DNA of 64,000 nt. It comes from Rhodococcoides corynebacterioides NBRC 14404 (lineage in GTDB: Bacteria > Actinomycetota > Actinomycetes > Mycobacteriales > Mycobacteriaceae). The position numbers and the translations under genes are program-made. A model generated the notes under the pieces. It was not told the DNA's origin and did not search any database. It saw only the letters and a program-made list of their open reading frames with translations. The first letter of the stretch is position 1; each line of letters starts with the position of its first letter. The stretch is taken from contig NZ_BCWV01000007.1 in NCBI RefSeq assembly GCF_001894765.1, forward strand, positions 180,922-244,921, written 5' to 3'. This document shows, in pieces, positions 61,627 through 64,000 of this stretch.

Positions 61627-62466
61627 GTGCGCGGACTCACGGTGGTCCGATGTGGCGGTGCACCGCTGCCGTGCCGGATCCGTGCGACGTTGTTCGAGAG
61701 CGTTCGCCGCCGAGGACGCACCCACTTGTTCTGCCTGTCGTTGGAGGACGCCGCCAACGAGTGCGGCGCCCTGGTCACCGCGTTGACTGTCGCTGTCACC
61801 GACGCCCTGGTCGATCGGGCCACCGCCACCCCCGCGGAAGGATCGTTGCCGGCGGGGCGGCTGCGGGTGCCGGCGACGTACGCCCTCGACGAAGCCGCGA
61901 ATGTGGTGCGGTGGCGGCAGTTGCCGAACCGGTGCATCCACTTCGGTTCCCGCGGAATCACCGTCACCACCATCCTGCAGTCCTGGTCCCAAGGAGAGGA
62001 ATGCTTCGGTCAGGGCGGGATGAAGAAGCTGTGGGGCGCGTCGACGATCCGCGTGTACGGCGGCGGCGGATCCACCGACGACGGCCGGTTTCTCGAGAAC
62101 ACCTCCGCCGCCCTCGGTGATCACTGGGAGATGAGCCAGACCGTCTCCACCAACTCCTCCGGGCGGTCGAGCTCGCAGCAACGGCAGAAGATCCGCACCC
62201 TGCCCGCGGATGCTCTCGAAGCGATGCCCGCGGGGCGGGCGATCCTGCGCGCCGCGAAATGCCTACCGGCGCTGATCGAGACGATGCCCTGGTACACCGG
62301 ACCGTTCGCCGATGCCGTCGCCGCCGCCCGGGTCCGTGCCGGCCAGGACCCCGTCGTGTATTCCAACGCCGACGATCCTGATCCGGCGAACGCGACATCG
62401 CTGCTCCCACAGCCGCAGAAACACTCAGTTGCAGCGCGGCGGACTGACGCGGCGGTGGCCTCGTGA
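61627..62466 (+). pseudogene. C-terminal fragment of a conjugative coupling protein (TraG/VirD4 type)
   Basis: 279 residues. The stretch PATYALDEAANVVRWRQLPN is the Walker B/TraM-recognition region of actinobacterial type IV coupling proteins, and SRGITVTTILQSWSQG and KKLWGASTIRVYGGG follow as in intact members. The N-terminal membrane helices and the Walker A domain are missing, and the 200 bp upstream do not encode them. The fragment therefore looks like the relic of a transfer gene cut by deletion or rearrangement near the tRNA. The stop overlaps the next gene by 4 bp, an arrangement likely inherited from the intact element. Confidence 0.78.
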
Positions 62467-62975
62467 GCGACGAGTTCGACCCGGGCTCCGACATGGACGG
62501 AGCCTGGTCGGCCGATGCATCACCAGCCGACAGCGATCGAAACGAGCTGCAAGACAGTCTCGCCGGCGACGAGGCGGGCGGGGCGGGTGAGCGGGCCGAT
62601 TCCGATGCTCGGGGCCCGTATTACCCGAACGCGTACCGCTTCTTCGCCGAGTTCCTCGCACCCGCGTACCGGCGCAAGACCATCGACCACCCGGCGATGC
62701 GGTGGTGCCCGAGCTGGTTCCTGCACCCCGAAGCCCGCGCCCGAGTCGACGCCCTGTGGCGGGCATGGGAGTACCTACGGCTCGATCCGGCCACCGGGAT
62801 GAGCGTGTGGTGGAAGGACCACGCCGATCACCACATGTCGAGACTGCTGTCCCCGGACGGCACCTTCAAGGACTGCACCCCCGACCACCGGCAGGTGCAC
62901 CCGCTCCCGAGCATCGCCATTCCCGACGAGCTGCTGGCGCTCCACACTGCCGATTCACCCGTGTCCCCTGCCTGA
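62463..62975 (+). CDS. DUF4913-family protein of actinobacterial conjugative elements
   Basis: 170 residues from GTG 62463. An acidic N-terminus (~50 residues, D/E/S-rich) precedes the DUF4913 core: YRFFAEFLAPAYRRKTIDHPAMRWCPSWFLHPEARARVDALWRAWEYL and WWKDHADHHMSRLLSPDGTFKDC (seen as two stretches). DUF4913 proteins are typically found next to coupling-protein genes on integrative elements; their role is unknown. The 4-bp overlap with the coupling-protein fragment fits that context. Confidence 0.78.
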   Translation: MSDEFDPGSDMDGAWSADASPADSDRNELQDSLAGDEAGGAGERADSDARGPYYPNAYRFFAEFLAPAYRRKTIDHPAMRWCPSWFLHPEARARVDALWRAWEYLRLDPATGMSVWWKDHADHHMSRLLSPDGTFKDCTPDHRQVHPLPSIAIPDELLALHTADSPVSPA

Positions 62976-63029
62976 CGGCACCTTCACCTCCTAGAAAAAT
63001 CCGCAACCCCCTGAACCGAGGAGCACTCA

Positions 63030-63040
63030 TGGCGGAGCTT
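63030..63040 (+). pseudogene. 5' stub of a gene interrupted by the IS3 element
   Basis: ACCGAGGAGCACTC followed by ATG GCG GAG CT: a strong Shine-Dalgarno and start codon, then only M-A-E-L before the insertion-sequence end at about 63040. The remainder should lie beyond the window on the far side of the element. Confidence 0.6.
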
Positions 63041-63073
63041 GACCCGGTTTCCCGGACAGTTCGGGTTGGGTGT

Positions 63074-63928
63074 TCAGGCCACGTCTGAGGTGACCCGTCG
63101 ATGGTAGGCGTGTTCGTAATCCACTGGCGAGGAGTAGCCGATCCCGGAGTGCCGGCGGTGCGGGTTGTACCAGGCTTCGATCCATTCGAAGATCGCGGAG
63201 GCGAGCTGATCTCGGGTGTCCCATGATCGGGTGTCGAGCAGCTCGCGTTGCATCGTCGACCAGAACGATTCCATCATCGTGTTGTCGACGCTCGAGGCCA
63301 CCCGACCCATCGACCCGAGCAGTCCTGCCGTGCGCAGTCGTTGGCCGAAAACCCAGCTGGTGTACTGAGATCCGCGGTCCGAGTGCATGATCGTCCCGGC
63401 CTCCGGGTGGCGTCGCCACAGCGCCATCTGCAGTGCATCCACGACGAGGTCGGTACGCATGTGATCGGCGATCGACCACCCCACGATGCGCCGGGAGAAC
63501 GTGTCGAGGACCCCGCAGCAGTACACCTTGCCCGTGCCGGTGGGGTGTTCTGTGATGTCGGTGCACCAGATCTGATCGGGCCGCTCGGCGACGAACCGGC
63601 GGGCCACGAGATCGTCGTGCACCGCTGGTGCGGGTCGGCGGCGACGCTTGTGTCGGGCACCGATACCGGCGAGACCGAGAATGCGCATCACCCGTGCAAC
63701 ACGCTTGCGTCCTACGCGAACACCTGCACCGAGGCGCAGTTCGGCGTGCACCCGCGGCGCGCCGTAGCACCCTCGTGAGCCTTCGTGGATATCACGGATG
63801 CTGTTGGCCAACAGTGCATCCGACATATCACGCATGGACGGTGGTCGATGTCGCCAGTCGTAGAATCCGGATCTCGACACCTCGAGGGTCCGGCAGGTCA
63901 CCGCGACGGGAAAGCCGTCCGCAGCCAA
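63074..63928 (-). CDS. IS3-family transposase OrfB
   Basis: 284 residues from the TTG shown; in practice it is fused to OrfA by frameshifting. The helical HTH_21-like part (RGCYGAPRVHAELR ... RKRVARVMRILGLAGIG) precedes the rve integrase core with the DDE triad: Asp in WCTDITEHP, Asp in MHSDRGSQYTS, Glu in NTMMESFWSTMQRE. The C-terminal WYNPHRRHSGIGYSSPVDYE is typical of IS3. All three catalytic residues are present, so the enzyme may be active. Confidence 0.93.
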   Translation of the reverse strand: MAADGFPVAVTCRTLEVSRSGFYDWRHRPPSMRDMSDALLANSIRDIHEGSRGCYGAPRVHAELRLGAGVRVGRKRVARVMRILGLAGIGARHKRRRRPAPAVHDDLVARRFVAERPDQIWCTDITEHPTGTGKVYCCGVLDTFSRRIVGWSIADHMRTDLVVDALQMALWRRHPEAGTIMHSDRGSQYTSWVFGQRLRTAGLLGSMGRVASSVDNTMMESFWSTMQRELLDTRSWDTRDQLASAIFEWIEAWYNPHRRHSGIGYSSPVDYEHAYHRRVTSDVA

Positions 63929-63948
63929 TTCGTGGACCAGCCGGAACC

Positions 63949-64000
63949 CTATTTTGGGAGGATGTTCTCCCGAGCGAAATACGCACTCGCACGCTTGAGT
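63949..64000 (-). CDS. IS3 OrfA, last residues (5' end outside window)
   Basis: The minus strand reads L-K-R-A-S-A-Y-F-A-R-E-N-I-L-P-K-stop, the usual end of an IS3 OrfA. CCAAAATAG at the stop offers a slippery A-AAA; a -1 shift there enters the OrfB frame (P-K-I-G-F-R-L-V-H-E-L). Confidence 0.85.
   Translation of the reverse strand, partial: LKRASAYFARENILPK

Larger units (their letters stand above)
63040..64000 (-). mobile_element. IS3-family insertion sequence (one end visible)
   Basis: The element is oriented right to left. Its visible end starts TGACCCGGTTTCCCGGACAG, beginning with TG as expected for IS3 terminal repeats; the end lies ~34 bp beyond the transposase stop. The other terminus lies outside the window, so the inverted repeat and target duplication cannot be compared. 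Confidence 0.8.

Overview
The window is high-GC, with dense, mostly GTG/ATG-started genes, many 4-bp GTGA/ATGA overlaps and many start codons lying 6-8 nt after a TANNNT -10 element (leaderless mRNAs). From about 14.6 kb to 61.2 kb the gene order follows the Mycobacterium tuberculosis Rv3683-to-Rv3644c block in inverted orientation: ponA2, whiB4, two ArsA-like ATPases, ridA, an MBL-fold hydrolase, crp, nth, a thioredoxin, a Nudix hydrolase, marP, ephE, acs, dppABCD, a SerB-like phosphatase, the ssd/tad pilus locus, a DUF1998 helicase, cspA, topA and holB. Conserved and extra genes together point to a chromosome of the order Mycobacteriales, most likely Rhodococcus or a close Nocardiaceae relative. 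This assignment is inference from gene order and protein recognition; no database search was made.

Region by region. 1-3.8 kb: the end of a flavin monooxygenase, a ChoD-like GMC oxidoreductase and a haem catalase. 4.1-7.4 kb: a compact accessory operon with two exported proteins of the SipW-dependent (TasA/camelysin-like) class, a SipW-type signal peptidase and a Thr/Ala/Ser-rich surface protein. A good CRP-type palindrome lies upstream of it. 7.6-14.4 kb: a HAD phosphatase, a GH15 glycosidase, an SDR, an F420-type LLM oxidoreductase, a TPM-domain lipoprotein and a TetR regulator with its operator. 14.5-35.6 kb: tRNA-Pro, envelope and redox functions (PonA2, WhiB4, MarP, thioredoxin), the global regulator CRP, and lineage insertions (a secreted S1 protease pair, a Gfo/Idh oxidoreductase, a diguanylate cyclase, a ThiF-like protein, an MHS-family transporter). 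35.7-44.2 kb: acs with a CRP palindrome over its promoter, diverging from a dipeptide/oligopeptide ABC transporter operon. 44.2-50.3 kb: a structured intergenic RNA candidate at the place where M. tuberculosis encodes MTS2823 (Ms1), a SerB-like phosphatase, and the tad-like pilus locus. 50.3-61.3 kb: P450, helicase, cold-shock protein, TopA, DUF808 protein and DNA polymerase III delta prime.

The right end changes character. Just past a tRNA-Thr (CGT) that encodes its own CCA lie a C-terminal fragment of a conjugative coupling protein (TraG/VirD4 type), a DUF4913 protein, and an IS3-family element that has cut a gene after its fourth codon. This looks like the degraded edge of an integrative conjugative element at the tRNA.

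The most interesting points are the SipW/TasA-like operon, the Ms1-like RNA candidate, two CRP palindromes in a window that also encodes CRP, the probable CTG start of the TadE-like pilin in an operon where nearly every junction is an NTGA overlap, the set of about a dozen leaderless promoters (including a divergent pair whose -10 boxes overlap), and hairpin repeats placed at convergent gene ends.
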